A stretch of 64,000 bases of DNA from Paenibacillus glycanilyticus (GTDB taxonomy: Bacteria; Bacillota; Bacilli; Paenibacillales; Paenibacillaceae): contig NZ_JAMBNP010000003.1 in NCBI RefSeq assembly GCF_023715145.1, positions 124,001-188,000 on the forward strand, given 5' to 3'. Positions 25,360 through 33,881 of this stretch are shown here, one piece after another. A program made the position numbers and the translations under genes. Positions within the stretch are counted from its first letter, which is position 1, and every line of letters starts with the position of its first letter. The notes below the pieces were generated by a model. The model was not told where the DNA came from. It did not search any database and worked only from the letters and a program-made list of their open reading frames with translations.

Positions 25360-26415
25360 TTACGGAATGATCTTGCGCTTCCGGAAGTCCTCGAATATGT
25401 CCATGAACATCTGTTCCGTATCGATAAAGTCATGGAAGCCGAAGCGCCGGGCCTTCGAGCCGTCCGCGAAGAAATCGTAATCCCAGGAAAACACGAAATC
25501 CCCGAAACGCCAGGAGGACACGTCCTTATAGCCGATTTTCTGCAAATCGTATTTATCGACCATGGCATTCCAGAGAGGCTCCTTATCAGCCATGACGATA
25601 TCGAGCGACATCGGTAAGGGAGGGGCTGTCTCAAGGCCGAAATAGGCGGCGATCTTCGGCCAGAGCTCATTCCACCGAAAGAGGTCGCCGTTCGTAATGT
25701 TGAAAGCCTGATTCGCGCATCGTTCATCGGTGGCCGCCCATACTGTCGCGCGGGCAAGCAGATTCGCGTCGGTCATCTCCAGCAGGCTGTGGTAAGCGCC
25801 GGGCTTTCCCGGGAAACGAAGCGGCAGACCAAGCTCCTTGGACATGGAAGCGTAGACGGCGATGACCATTGCCAGATTCATAGGATTCCCCAATGCAAAG
25901 CCGGCAACAACCGAAGGGCGTAGGGCCGACCAGGTCCAGCTGCTTCCCGGCTGCCGCTGCTCAAGAAATCGCTGTTGATCGACATTAAATTCGGGCGGCA
26001 TATGATAAGCGTCCGTCTCCCGTGCCGGTGTCTTGAAGGGACCAAGATGCGCGCCGTACACTTTATAGCCTTGCATTAAGCTGATGTGCTGCAGGTTCCG
26101 GGCGACGGGTTCAATAGCATTAACTACGTTCACGAGCATGGAAAGGTTGGGGTGCACGAGTTCAGCCCAGGTCGATCGATCTTGATACGCGGCATAAAAG
26201 ATATGCGTAACGGCGGTCAGGCCGCTTAACTTCTCGCGGGTATTTTCCTTGTCCAGAAGATCGACCGCAATATACCGCATCCGTTCGGAAGCCTCTCCGC
26301 CGCGCCTCGATAGTCCGATAATATCCCATTCGGGCAATGTCCCAAGATAATCAATAAGATTCCTTCCAATTACCCCGTTTGCTCCAACAACAAGAGCGGT
26401 TTTCGTTGTTCCCAT
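25360..26415 (-). CDS. SDR-superfamily reductase, PRISE (progesterone 5-beta-reductase-like) type
   Basis: A 351-residue NAD(P)-binding protein. The Rossmann motif is VVGANGVIGRNLIDYL, then GLSRRGG for NADP phosphate. LMQGYKVYGAHLGPFKTPARE is the PRISE-family region carrying the catalytic Lys and Tyr, and YHSLLEMTDANLLARA follows. In plants and bacteria this family reduces activated enones. GAGGAGG precedes the ATG. Its position against an HxlR regulator and beside a broken TetR gene suggests stress-induced expression. Confidence 0.87.
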   Translation of the reverse strand: MGTTKTALVVGANGVIGRNLIDYLGTLPEWDIIGLSRRGGEASERMRYIAVDLLDKENTREKLSGLTAVTHIFYAAYQDRSTWAELVHPNLSMLVNVVNAIEPVARNLQHISLMQGYKVYGAHLGPFKTPARETDAYHMPPEFNVDQQRFLEQRQPGSSWTWSALRPSVVAGFALGNPMNLAMVIAVYASMSKELGLPLRFPGKPGAYHSLLEMTDANLLARATVWAATDERCANQAFNITNGDLFRWNELWPKIAAYFGLETAPPLPMSLDIVMADKEPLWNAMVDKYDLQKIGYKDVSSWRFGDFVFSWDYDFFADGSKARRFGFHDFIDTEQMFMDIFEDFRKRKIIP

Positions 26416-26602
26416 TATCCATTCCTCCTCTGCTTCTGATCACATTGTGAGACAGAACGGAGGAGCTGTGAAGTACGCACTTTCAACTCCTATACGCACT
26501 TTAAGGTAACAAATGAAAGGTACCGGCTATCGCTCGACCTTTTATCGCCCTGTTCAAGACCCTCTGCTATAATGGAGGTCAAGAAAGGGGCTGCGTTAAG
26601 AT

Positions 26603-26880
26603 ATGTCGCCTAGAAACGCAGAGAAGGATCTTCTTCAAAGAGAGAAAAGAATCAATCACATTCTTGACTCTGCCCTCAAGACCATCGCCATGAAAGGCAT
26701 CGGTTTCGGTGAGTATTAACGATATTGCTGCGGCAGCGGGCACGAGCATAGGCAACATGTATCATTATTTTAAGTCCAAAAACGAGATTATAAGCGAAAT
26801 TCTGCGAAGGGGACAGAAGGGCTACGGAAACCACGTCGCCCTAATTGCCGGAAGTTCGATAACAAACCATTCCAAAGGAA
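26603..26880 (+). pseudogene. TetR-family repressor, frameshifted and truncated
   Basis: The ATG at 26603 has AAAGGGG upstream and starts MSPRNAEKDLLQREKR, ILDSALKTIAMKGIGF, the first helix of a TetR protein. One extra base near 26706-26710 then throws the frame to a stop at 26717. The HTH continues one frame over as SINDIAAAAGTSIGNMYHYF then KSKNEIISEIL. After about residue 80 the sequence stops resembling TetR and runs into the ribosome site of the next gene, so the whole ligand-binding domain is missing. Its lost target was perhaps the divergent reductase at 25360-26415. Confidence 0.82.
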
Positions 26881-26889
26881 GTGCGAACA

Positions 26890-27597
26890 ATGATTCTAGA
26901 AGAGGTTATGCAAGAGCTTGAAGGGCTCGGCAAGGAACGAACCAAAAAGATCTACCAATCCAATGGTGCGCACGAACCGCTGTTTGGCGTGGCTACGGGC
27001 GAGATGAAGCCTATCTTCCGGAGGATCAAGCATAATCAGCCGTTAGCCGAGCAGCTTTACGCAACGGGCAACTACGATGCCATGTACTTTGCGGGAATCA
27101 TTGCGGAGCCCAAAGCGATGACGGAGGCCGATTTCGAGCGGTGGATCGGCGGCGCTTATTTCTATATGATCTCGGACTTTGTGGTGGCCGTTACATTGGC
27201 GGAAACGGATATAGCGCAAGAGGTGTCGGATAAATGGATTGCAAGCGGCGAAGAGCTGAAGATGTCGGCGGGCTGGAGCTGTTACTGCTGGCTGCTTGGC
27301 AACCGCAAGGACAACGAGTTCTCCGAAGAGAAAATCGCCGGCATGCTGGAGCTGGTGAAGAATACGATCCGCGATGCTCCCGAGCGGGCAAAATACGCGA
27401 TGAACAATTTCCTTTACACGGTGGCGGTATCCTTCAAGCCGCTTCATGATAAAGCGGTAGAGATTGCCAGTGAAGTCGGGCCGGTTGAAGTCGGCCAGGG
27501 CACCAAAAAAAGCAAGCTGATCAACGCTTCCGTTAATATTGAAAAGTTTCTGGCTCGAGGGCAGGTTGGCTTCAAACGCAAATATGTAAGGTGCTAA
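26890..27597 (+). CDS. AlkD-like DNA alkylation repair protein
   Basis: A 235-residue all-helical protein with HEAT-like repeats, matching the DNA alkylation repair (AlkD) family: KIYQSNGAHEPLFGV, MKPIFRRIKHNQ, AMYFAGIIAEPKAM, ERAKYAMNNFLYTVAVS. In AlkD these repeats grip DNA and hydrolyse N3- and N7-alkylpurines. The region FYMISDFV has Asp96 where the catalytic Asp is expected, but no Trp four residues earlier, so activity may differ. ATG 26890 lies 7 bases after AAGGAAG. Confidence 0.85.
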   Translation: MILEEVMQELEGLGKERTKKIYQSNGAHEPLFGVATGEMKPIFRRIKHNQPLAEQLYATGNYDAMYFAGIIAEPKAMTEADFERWIGGAYFYMISDFVVAVTLAETDIAQEVSDKWIASGEELKMSAGWSCYCWLLGNRKDNEFSEEKIAGMLELVKNTIRDAPERAKYAMNNFLYTVAVSFKPLHDKAVEIASEVGPVEVGQGTKKSKLINASVNIEKFLARGQVGFKRKYVRC

Positions 27598-27617
27598 GCC
27601 GTAAGGATTGATAATGA

Positions 27618-27653
27618 GAAAGCCCCCATTCCATGGAAGGAACGGGGGCTTTC
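27618..27653. terminator. Bidirectional terminator between repair and cupin genes
   Basis: A stem of about 14 bp (AAAGCCCCCATTCC with GGAACGGGGGCTTT, one mismatch) flanked by short A and T tracts, between convergent genes. Confidence 0.85.
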
Positions 27654-27678
27654 ATTTGCTCATGGGAGCATACCGGAA

Positions 27679-28200
27679 TTAATCGCCCGCCGGTCTCGTT
27701 TGTTGTACCGTTCCAAAGGGATGCTGCGGCGGGGCATAGATGGAATAGAGCTTTAGCGGCTTGTTCCCGGTATTAATGACATTATGCCATTTTCCGGCGG
27801 GGATCATAATGCCATAGTCCTCGTAGGCCATCGCTTGATAGTCCAGATGTTCTTTGCTGTCGCCCATTTGCACAAGCCCTTGGCCTTCCTCGACCCGCAA
27901 GAATTGATCGGTTGTCGGATGAACCTCAAGGCCGATGTCTTCGCCGACATTAATGCTCATTAAGGCTAATTGCATATAGTGACCTGTCCACAGCGCGGTG
28001 CGGTAATTGTTGTTCTGCTCGGTTGCCTCGTCTAAGTTCACCACAAACGGTTGTGTTCCGTAATCCTGCAGCGCAATATCCCTGTATGGCGGGCCGGGAT
28101 AATTATAGCTCCAATTGTAATAACGGGGATCCCAATAATAACCCCAATTGCTCGGCATTGTAATCGGCCATTGATAATAGCGGTAAGGGTAGCTGTACAT
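27679..28200 (-). CDS. Cupin-domain protein with Tyr/Pro-rich N-terminus
   Basis: A 173-residue protein. The first 45 residues are packed with Tyr, Trp and Pro (MYSYPYRYYQWPITMPSNWG), like spore-coat or surface proteins. Residues about 65-165 form a cupin barrel: GEDIGLEVHPTTDQFLRVEEG is motif 1 with the metal-ligand Glu/His, and GIMIPAGKWHNVINTG is motif 2. The function is unknown; a spore-coat enzyme or binding protein is a reasonable guess. ATG 28200 follows AGAGGAG. Confidence 0.82.
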   Translation of the reverse strand: MYSYPYRYYQWPITMPSNWGYYWDPRYYNWSYNYPGPPYRDIALQDYGTQPFVVNLDEATEQNNNYRTALWTGHYMQLALMSINVGEDIGLEVHPTTDQFLRVEEGQGLVQMGDSKEHLDYQAMAYEDYGIMIPAGKWHNVINTGNKPLKLYSIYAPPQHPFGTVQQTRPAGD

Positions 28201-28496
28201 CCAAGTTCTCCTCTCGGGCAACGTTATCTCATCGCTTTATCTTATGCATGTGCCTACATAAAGGGGTTTAGGCAACCGATGATGATTGCTTCATAGACAG
28301 CGGGTATTCCAGGCCAACGTTGGCCTTTGTTGGATAGTCATTCTTCCTCCTGATCCACGATTTTCTTCCAGCCGGTTTCCAGTTCCTTTTTTTCTGTGAA
28401 AAAAATGAACTCCTTTGACGATATCTTACGTATATGCATTAACGGACAAGAGAAAATTACTTATACCGATTATGTACGAAGAGAGGGGAATCCACG

Positions 28497-29267
28497 TTGG
28501 AATCAATCTGGCTGGAGTATGCGTGGGCTTTACTAATCCTGATTGGATTGGAAGGATTATTATCGGCAGACAATGCACTAGTATTGGCGGTTATTGCGAA
28601 GCATTTACCGGACGATCAGAAGAAAAGAGCGATCAACTACGGAATCATTATGGCTTTTGTTTTTCGCTTTGGCGCTCTTTTTGCGATATCCTTCATTGCG
28701 AATGTTTGGCAGATACAGGCGATTGGCGCAGCCTATCTCCTATACCTGGGATTGAAGCACATCATTCAGGCGCGTTTTGGCAAGAAGAACGAGGATGTTC
28801 ATAAGGATGAGAAACAAAAAGCGGGTTCGGGCTTCTGGCCAACAGTCAGCAAGATCGCAATCGCGGATCTCGCGTTTGCAATCGACTCCATTCTTGCTGC
28901 GGTAGCTCTTGCGCTTGGACTTCCGGATTCACCGCTCCGCGATTTCGGTGGTATGGACGGGGGCCAATTCGCAGTCGTGCTCCTTGGCGGAATTGCAGGG
29001 CTTATCTTGATCAAATTTGCGGCAGGCTGGTTTGTTAAGCTGCTTGGAGAACGTCCTGCTCTTGAGACAACGGCTTACGCCATCGTAGCATGGGTTGGCG
29101 TGAAGCTGGCCGTCATTACGCTGGCTCATGAGGATATTGGGCTGCTGGATCACCACTTCCCTCACAGCACCGGCTGGACAGTTGTCTTTTACGGGGTATT
29201 GGTTGCCATTGCGCTTATCGGCTGGTTTGCGCCAGGCAAAAAGCATCAGAAGGTCGAAGCGTCTTAA
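28497..29267 (+). CDS. TerC-family membrane protein
   Basis: A 256-residue integral membrane protein. The acidic membrane motifs LEGLLSADNALVLAV and IAIADLAFAIDSILAAVAL are the TerC signatures thought to bind metal ions. Relatives (YjbE, YkoY, MeeF/MeeY) export manganese or load metal onto secreted proteins. The start is TTG at 28497 after AGAGGGG. No yybP-ykoY manganese riboswitch, common before such genes, is visible in the 296 bases upstream. Confidence 0.9.
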   Translation: MESIWLEYAWALLILIGLEGLLSADNALVLAVIAKHLPDDQKKRAINYGIIMAFVFRFGALFAISFIANVWQIQAIGAAYLLYLGLKHIIQARFGKKNEDVHKDEKQKAGSGFWPTVSKIAIADLAFAIDSILAAVALALGLPDSPLRDFGGMDGGQFAVVLLGGIAGLILIKFAAGWFVKLLGERPALETTAYAIVAWVGVKLAVITLAHEDIGLLDHHFPHSTGWTVVFYGVLVAIALIGWFAPGKKHQKVEAS

Positions 29268-29355
29268 CGGATTTTTGCTTTGTGTTTCGTAATTAGGCCC
29301 GTATTGAGGTAAGATAGAGGTAATGTGCAAAGTTCAGAAAGCAGGTTACCCTTAA

Positions 29356-30903
29356 ATGACTACTTCAAACAAACAGCGTTACCGCTTCAGTGAAGCGCCG
29401 ATCTGGAACATCCAGCGGGAGTATTATGAAAAAGAAGGATTGAGGGCCTGGAACAACGACCAGGTGCCTCAATATATTACGAGCAATCCGATGATCGCAA
29501 CGGCTTATGCCGAGATGATATTCGGTTTTCTGCAAGACCGGGCCGATCACGCAGGGTCTGTTCAAATCGTGGAGCTTGGAGCGGGAGCAGGCCGATTTGC
29601 TTTCCACGTGCTTCATGAGCTGTGCCGGTTGATAGACTATGCGGGCATTTCCTTGCCTGCTTTCCGTTATATCATGACAGACCTCGCCATGAGCAATGTT
29701 ATTGCCTGGCAGAAGCATCCTGCGCTGCAATCCTTTGTCGCACGGGGAATGCTCGATTTTGCGCCGTTTGACGCGGTTCACGATACCGAGCTGAAGCTGG
29801 CCGTTTCCGGCGAGACCATCAGCAAGGGAGATTTGGAGCAGCCTCTGGTTATCGTGGCGAACTACTTCTTTGACGGTATTCCGCAAGAGCTGCTCTACGT
29901 GGGAGAAGGTCAGATTTACGAGACCGACGTGATGGTGGAGTATCCGGAGAATCGAGAATCCCTTAAGCCTTCAGAGCTGTTGAGTCAAATTGCTCTAAGC
30001 TATGAGCACCGGCGGGCACCGAAGTACGAGGAAGCAACGTATCCTTACCGGGATATCATCGCTACCTATCAGGAAGAGCTTGAGGACTCGCATATTGTAT
30101 TCCCGGTGGCCGGCTTAACCTGTCTGGATCGGTTGAACGAGCTGTCGCATGCGGGATATCTGTTACTGACTGCGGATAAAGGGGATCATTTGCTGGATAA
30201 TTGGAAATTCGCGGATCCGCCGGAGCTCGTCCTGCACGGGAGCTTCTCTCTAACGGCCAATTACCATGCCATTCAGAAGGTATTGGAGCAACAAGGTGCC
30301 TTGGTTTTATTCCCCCATCATCACTATGAGAATATTAACGTCGGCTGCATGATTCATGTGGATGCGCCCGAGAGCTGTCTCCAGACTCGGCTAGCTTACC
30401 GCCGATTTGTAGAGCGGTATGGTCCGGATGATTTCTATAGCTTGAAGATCTGGGTAGACAGTAAGCTGGACACCATGGAGCTGCGGCATATCTTGAGCTT
30501 CTGGCGCCTGGGCGGTCATGACGCGGAGTTCTTCATTCAGAGCACGAAGCAGATCTCCAGTCTGCTGCCGGATGCCCTTGATGAAGAGAAGCAGGATATT
30601 TTGCTTGGGATACACATTATGTGGTCGTCCTACTACGTGATGCAGCAAAAGTATGATCTTGCGCTTGAGGCGGGGCTGCTGCTATTCGAGATGGAGATGT
30701 ATGAGGAATCCCAACGGTTCCTGGAAATATCCATAGAGGAAGACGAAGAGGAGATTGTCTCGACCGTCTTCTATTGTCTGGCCATTTGCTGCTTCGAGCT
30801 GGAGCTGGAGGAGCAGGCTCTGCATTACTTGCGCGAATTATTGCGGGTTGAGCCCGACAATGAGGAAGCTTTGGCGTTGATCAGTAATTTCGAGACGGAA
30901 TAG
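29356..30903 (+). CDS. SAM methyltransferase-like protein with TPR tail
   Basis: A 515-residue protein. Residues about 65-150 contain a SAM-binding fold (QIVELGAGAGRFAFHVLHEL, then RYIMTDLAMSNVIAWQ), and VIVANYFFDGIPQELLYV is reminiscent of the NDUFAF7/Methyltransf_28 group. The middle region is of unclear fold. The last 100 residues are TPR-like helical repeats (YDLALEAGLLLFEMEMYEES and EEQALHYLRELLRVEPDNEE). A weak GCAGG precedes the ATG. A protein-arginine-type methyltransferase that docks a partner through TPRs is inferred. I do not know a named homologue. Confidence 0.75.
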   Translation: MTTSNKQRYRFSEAPIWNIQREYYEKEGLRAWNNDQVPQYITSNPMIATAYAEMIFGFLQDRADHAGSVQIVELGAGAGRFAFHVLHELCRLIDYAGISLPAFRYIMTDLAMSNVIAWQKHPALQSFVARGMLDFAPFDAVHDTELKLAVSGETISKGDLEQPLVIVANYFFDGIPQELLYVGEGQIYETDVMVEYPENRESLKPSELLSQIALSYEHRRAPKYEEATYPYRDIIATYQEELEDSHIVFPVAGLTCLDRLNELSHAGYLLLTADKGDHLLDNWKFADPPELVLHGSFSLTANYHAIQKVLEQQGALVLFPHHHYENINVGCMIHVDAPESCLQTRLAYRRFVERYGPDDFYSLKIWVDSKLDTMELRHILSFWRLGGHDAEFFIQSTKQISSLLPDALDEEKQDILLGIHIMWSSYYVMQQKYDLALEAGLLLFEMEMYEESQRFLEISIEEDEEEIVSTVFYCLAICCFELELEEQALHYLRELLRVEPDNEEALALISNFETE

Positions 30904-30954
30904 AAAAATTCTGCTTGTAAATGAAGCTGCGTCATCTGTCATCTATTAGAATAA

Positions 30955-31002
30955 GGTAAAAAAGAAAAACCCGGCTAAATGACCGGGTTTTTCTTTTTTA
31001 CC
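30955..31002. terminator. Very long perfect terminator hairpin
   Basis: A perfect 20-bp stem (30955-30974 with 30983-31002) around an 8-base loop, with A6 and T6 tracts inside the arms, so it can terminate on both strands. Confidence 0.9.
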
Positions 31003-31069
31003 TTCCAAGAAATTCAAAGTATAATGAGAGACAAAGTAGATTTCAGATGAACGTGAGAGGATGGTAATC

Positions 31070-31897
31070 ATGTCAGTCGGAATTTTAGCTCATTTGCTTG
31101 GAACGCTGCCTTATAAGGAATTGGCGGAAAAAATAGCCGCGCAAGGATTTCCTTATGTTCAACTGGCGCTTGCAAAGGCGTTCTCGGATGTGGATTCGAG
31201 GCTTGGCAGGCTAAGCCCGGGACTTGCTCAGGAGGTAGGCGGAGCATTTGCGGAGCAAGGTGTCCGGATAGCGGTGCTTGGCTGCTACGCGAGCCTCGTC
31301 GATCTGGACGATGAGGCATACCGTCATAATGTGGACCGCTTCAAAGAGCATTTGCGGAATGCTCGGCATTTCGGCGCGCCAATTGTAGCAACGGAGGTTG
31401 GCGGCATAACGGATCCGGAACGCCGCGGCTTGCATATCGAAAGGTTAAACCGGGCGCTTGAGGAGCTGGTTGAAGAAGCGGAGCGATGGGGCGTAACGAT
31501 TGGACTGGAAGCGGCTCAGGGACATATGATCGACACAACCGAAACGCTGGCCGAGACGATTGACCGGTTCCCATCCTCCTGCGTAGGCGTTGTCATGGAC
31601 CCTTGCAATTTGATGAATGCGGCACGGTTTGAGAATCAGGACCAAACGGTCCGCGAAGCTTTCCGTCTGCTTGGCCCGCGGATCGTCAGCGCCCATGTGA
31701 AGGACCTGCGCCGCGCAGCGGACGGCACTTTGACGGAGACGGCGGCAGGCCAAGGCGAGCTGAACTACCCGCTATTCTTTGAGCTGCTGGAGCAGCACAA
31801 GCCATATGGCTTTGCCACGCTGGAAGCGGTAACCGAGTCGCAAATGGCTGAAGCGGCACGATTCGTTAGGGAAGGCCGGTTGGCCGCGAGAAAATAG
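31070..31897 (+). CDS. Sugar phosphate isomerase/epimerase (xylose isomerase-like TIM barrel)
   Basis: A 275-residue TIM-barrel protein of the AP-endonuclease-2 superfamily. The metal ligands are spread over TEVGG, IGLEAAQGH, GVVMDPCNLMN, SAHVKDLRR and ATLEAV, as in sugar isomerases and epimerases. The motif IVSAHVKDLRRAADGTLTET with GQGELNYPLFFELL is typical of inositol or ketose-catabolic members. ATG 31070 lies 9 bases after GAGAGG. It is flanked by two terminators, so it is expressed alone. The substrate is unknown. Confidence 0.87.
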   Translation: MSVGILAHLLGTLPYKELAEKIAAQGFPYVQLALAKAFSDVDSRLGRLSPGLAQEVGGAFAEQGVRIAVLGCYASLVDLDDEAYRHNVDRFKEHLRNARHFGAPIVATEVGGITDPERRGLHIERLNRALEELVEEAERWGVTIGLEAAQGHMIDTTETLAETIDRFPSSCVGVVMDPCNLMNAARFENQDQTVREAFRLLGPRIVSAHVKDLRRAADGTLTETAAGQGELNYPLFFELLEQHKPYGFATLEAVTESQMAEAARFVREGRLAARK

Positions 31898-31919
31898 ATA
31901 TTTCATGACTCCATCATTC

Positions 31920-31971
31920 AAAAAGGCACATCCCCAATCCTGCTCAGCAGGTGCGGCGGATGTGCCTTTTT
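31920..31971 (+). terminator. Terminator of the sugar isomerase gene
   Basis: An outer stem AAAAGGCACATCC/GGATGTGCCTTTT encloses an inner CCTGC/GCAGG hairpin; a T5 tract closes it. Confidence 0.8.
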
Positions 31972-32103
31972 GATTACTGGGCTAATTTACATGTTGGGAA
32001 ATTGCATGCATTCGCGCGCTTTTTTACGTCTAAAAAAATAATTTGCATGAAATGAAAAATAACTGGGCACTCAGTTGTATTACAAGTGAAAGGAGGTGCT
32101 GAG

Positions 32104-32601
32104 GTGTACAATTCATATGAGCTCAATGAATCTGTGCGACGGGCCTTGGATCTATATTCGCAAAGCATGATCAAGATTGCTTTCGCTTATTTAAAAAATA
32201 TAGCTGACGCGGAAGAAGTAGCGCAGGAGGTTTTCCTGACGTATCTGCAAAAGCGCCCTGTCTTTGAGAACAGCGAACATGAAAAAGCATGGTTGATTCG
32301 AACAACCATTAATAAAAGCAAAAACATGCTGAAAACCGGATGGTTCAAAAGCAGAAACCCTGTTCCCGAAGACCTGAGCTACCTCCCCAAGGAAGAAAGC
32401 GAGGTCCTGCAGGCCGTACTCTCCTTGGACAAGAAGTATCGGATTCCGATTCATCTGCATTATTACGAAGGATACTCGATCCAGGAGATAGCGGAAATTA
32501 TGCAGGCCAAGTCCGCAACGGTGGGCACTTGGCTTGCCAGAGGACGTTCGCTCTTAAAAGACAAGATTGGAGGCCTGGAGGATGAAGAAATCTGTTTATA
32601 A
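32104..32601 (+). CDS. ECF-type RNA polymerase sigma factor
   Basis: A 165-residue sigma-70 family factor. Region 2 is MIKIAFAYLKNIADAEEVAQEVFLTYL, and region 4 is the HTH EGYSIQEIAEIMQAKSATVGTWLARGRSLLKDKI. The start is GTG at 32104, placed 5 bases after AAAGGAGGTG CTGAG. The anti-sigma gene starts inside its last 20 bases, so the two are coupled. It is probably autoregulated from a promoter between 31972 and 32090, but no sequence was assigned. Confidence 0.92.
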   Translation: MYNSYELNESVRRALDLYSQSMIKIAFAYLKNIADAEEVAQEVFLTYLQKRPVFENSEHEKAWLIRTTINKSKNMLKTGWFKSRNPVPEDLSYLPKEESEVLQAVLSLDKKYRIPIHLHYYEGYSIQEIAEIMQAKSATVGTWLARGRSLLKDKIGGLEDEEICL

Positions 32602-33439
32602 ATCCGCGATGTCCCGTGTTCGAACCAGCGAGGACTTCAAAGAGGCAACCTATCAGAAGTTAATGCTGGAATCAGAAAAGACATCACATACAACTACAAT
32701 TAAAGAGGAGAGAATTAAAATGGAAAAAGCAAGCAAAAAGAAATTGACTGGTTGGACAGTAGGCATTGCAGCAGCAGCAATCTTGGCGGTTGGCGTAATC
32801 AGCGTAAACCAAAATCAAAATAACCCGGCGTCTGCCCCAACAAATCAGGAGCAAACGGCTGAAGCAACATCCAAGCCTCCTATCATGGGCAAAGTTGCGG
32901 TTAACATCGACGGCGTGATCTCCGAAGTAAGCGAAGACGGCAAAAGCTTCAAAGTAGGCGACCTGTGGGTAGAAGTAACGGATAAAACGCAGCTGGGAAG
33001 CAGCGAGCCAACAGCGGCAGCGCCATCCCAAGAGCTGCTCAATAAAGAATTTAAAGTAGGCGACATCGTATCGGGCTTTACTTCCCAAGACGTAAGCACT
33101 GGCAAAGTAACGGCTGACGTGATCTACAACCTGATCGCGCCTGAGAAAGAGGATGCAGGCAAGCCTGCTACGACTGGCAAAATGGCTGTTAACATTGACG
33201 GCTTCATCTCTGAAGTAAGCGAAGACGGCAAAAGCTTCAAAGTTAACGATGTATGGGTAACGGTAACTCCTGACACTATCATGGGCATTACGGAACCAAC
33301 TGCAGGCGAGCAATCCGACGAGCTGCTGCAAAAAGAATTCAAAGTAGGCAACGCGGTATCCGGCTTCACAACGGAAGATCTGAGCAGCGGCAAAGTAAAT
33401 GCTACGCGCATCTACAACAACTTTGCTCCGCAAAAATAA
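32582..33439 (+). CDS. Membrane anti-sigma factor-like protein with duplicated outer domain
   Basis: A 285-residue protein. Residues 1-55 are a basic cytosolic part that could hold the sigma factor, 57-75 a single membrane segment, and 102-189 and 198-285 two tandem copies of one domain of about 88 residues, with starts 96 residues apart. Each copy has GK(V/M)AVNIDG, ISEVSEDGKSFKV, (D/E)LLxKEFKVG and YNxxAP. The outer domain resembles the DUF5666-like beta modules of some anti-sigma proteins, but the assignment is tentative. GGAGG lies 8 bases before the ATG, and the gene overlaps the sigma gene by 20 bases. Confidence 0.82.
   Translation: MKKSVYKSAMSRVRTSEDFKEATYQKLMLESEKTSHTTTIKEERIKMEKASKKKLTGWTVGIAAAAILAVGVISVNQNQNNPASAPTNQEQTAEATSKPPIMGKVAVNIDGVISEVSEDGKSFKVGDLWVEVTDKTQLGSSEPTAAAPSQELLNKEFKVGDIVSGFTSQDVSTGKVTADVIYNLIAPEKEDAGKPATTGKMAVNIDGFISEVSEDGKSFKVNDVWVTVTPDTIMGITEPTAGEQSDELLQKEFKVGNAVSGFTTEDLSSGKVNATRIYNNFAPQK
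32885..33436 (+). repeat. Tandem in-frame duplication inside the anti-sigma gene
   Basis: Two copies (32885-33148 and 33173-33436) are 288 bases apart. A 32-base block is identical in both (32924-32955 and 33212-33243), including synonymous positions. This points to a recent duplication or ongoing gene conversion in an otherwise diverged pair. Confidence 0.85.
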
Positions 33440-33453
33440 TAGCTGTACCGGGA

Positions 33454-33482
33454 AAAGGCACCTGCTCGCAGGTGTCTTTTTT
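33454..33482 (+). terminator. Terminator of the sigma/anti-sigma operon
   Basis: GGCACCTG/CAGGTGTC stem (one wobble) with a CTCG loop, then TTTTTT. Confidence 0.85.
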
Positions 33483-33486
33483 CATT

Positions 33487-33661
33487 GTGCTGGAGGATGC
33501 TGTGCGCCTGATGGGAGCTTGGCGCAATGGAGTACGAGCCTCTTATCGAGCGCGGGGTGAACTGGTTCACGGCATCCGTCGCAGATCCGTTCGGCAATAT
33601 CATCGGCCTGATCCACAGTCCGCACTATAAAGAAATTTGGGGCTCAAGAAATAAGGATTAA
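33487..33661 (+). pseudogene. VOC/glyoxalase-family remnant, frameshifted C-terminal part
   Basis: The last 50 or so codons of a VOC protein remain. One frame reads VLEDAVRLM; after one extra G in the GGG at 33513-33515, the next frame reads ELGAMEYEPLIERGVNWFTA then SVADPFGNIIGLIHSPHY, the canonical VOC C-terminus, and ends at TAA 33661. The N-terminal half is gone, replaced by the terminator of the preceding gene. There is no usable start codon or ribosome site. Confidence 0.78.
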
Positions 33662-33674
33662 CGGCAACACCTCT

Positions 33675-33702
33675 AACCGCCCTGACCAAGGGTGGTTTTT
33701 TT
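33675..33702 (+). terminator. Terminator after the VOC remnant
   Basis: AACCGCCCT/AGGGTGGTT stem (one wobble) followed by a T-run. It was probably the original terminator of the VOC gene. Confidence 0.75.
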
Positions 33703-33881
33703 GTGGCTGCCGATCAGCATAATCACGCACATCCTCCTGCATTACCACTCCTTTTAGCCTAGTTACACTAGCGTAATTAGGTACTTTAGCCCCGCATATA
33801 AACTTGGAAAATTAATCTATAATGAAGGAAACATTTTTCGATATTAATCGACATATTTTCTCAGAAAAGGTGAGTTGATCT

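Noticed and set aside
28300..28496. Possible yybP-ykoY manganese riboswitch before terC
   Set aside because: The conserved core sequences of that riboswitch are not present.
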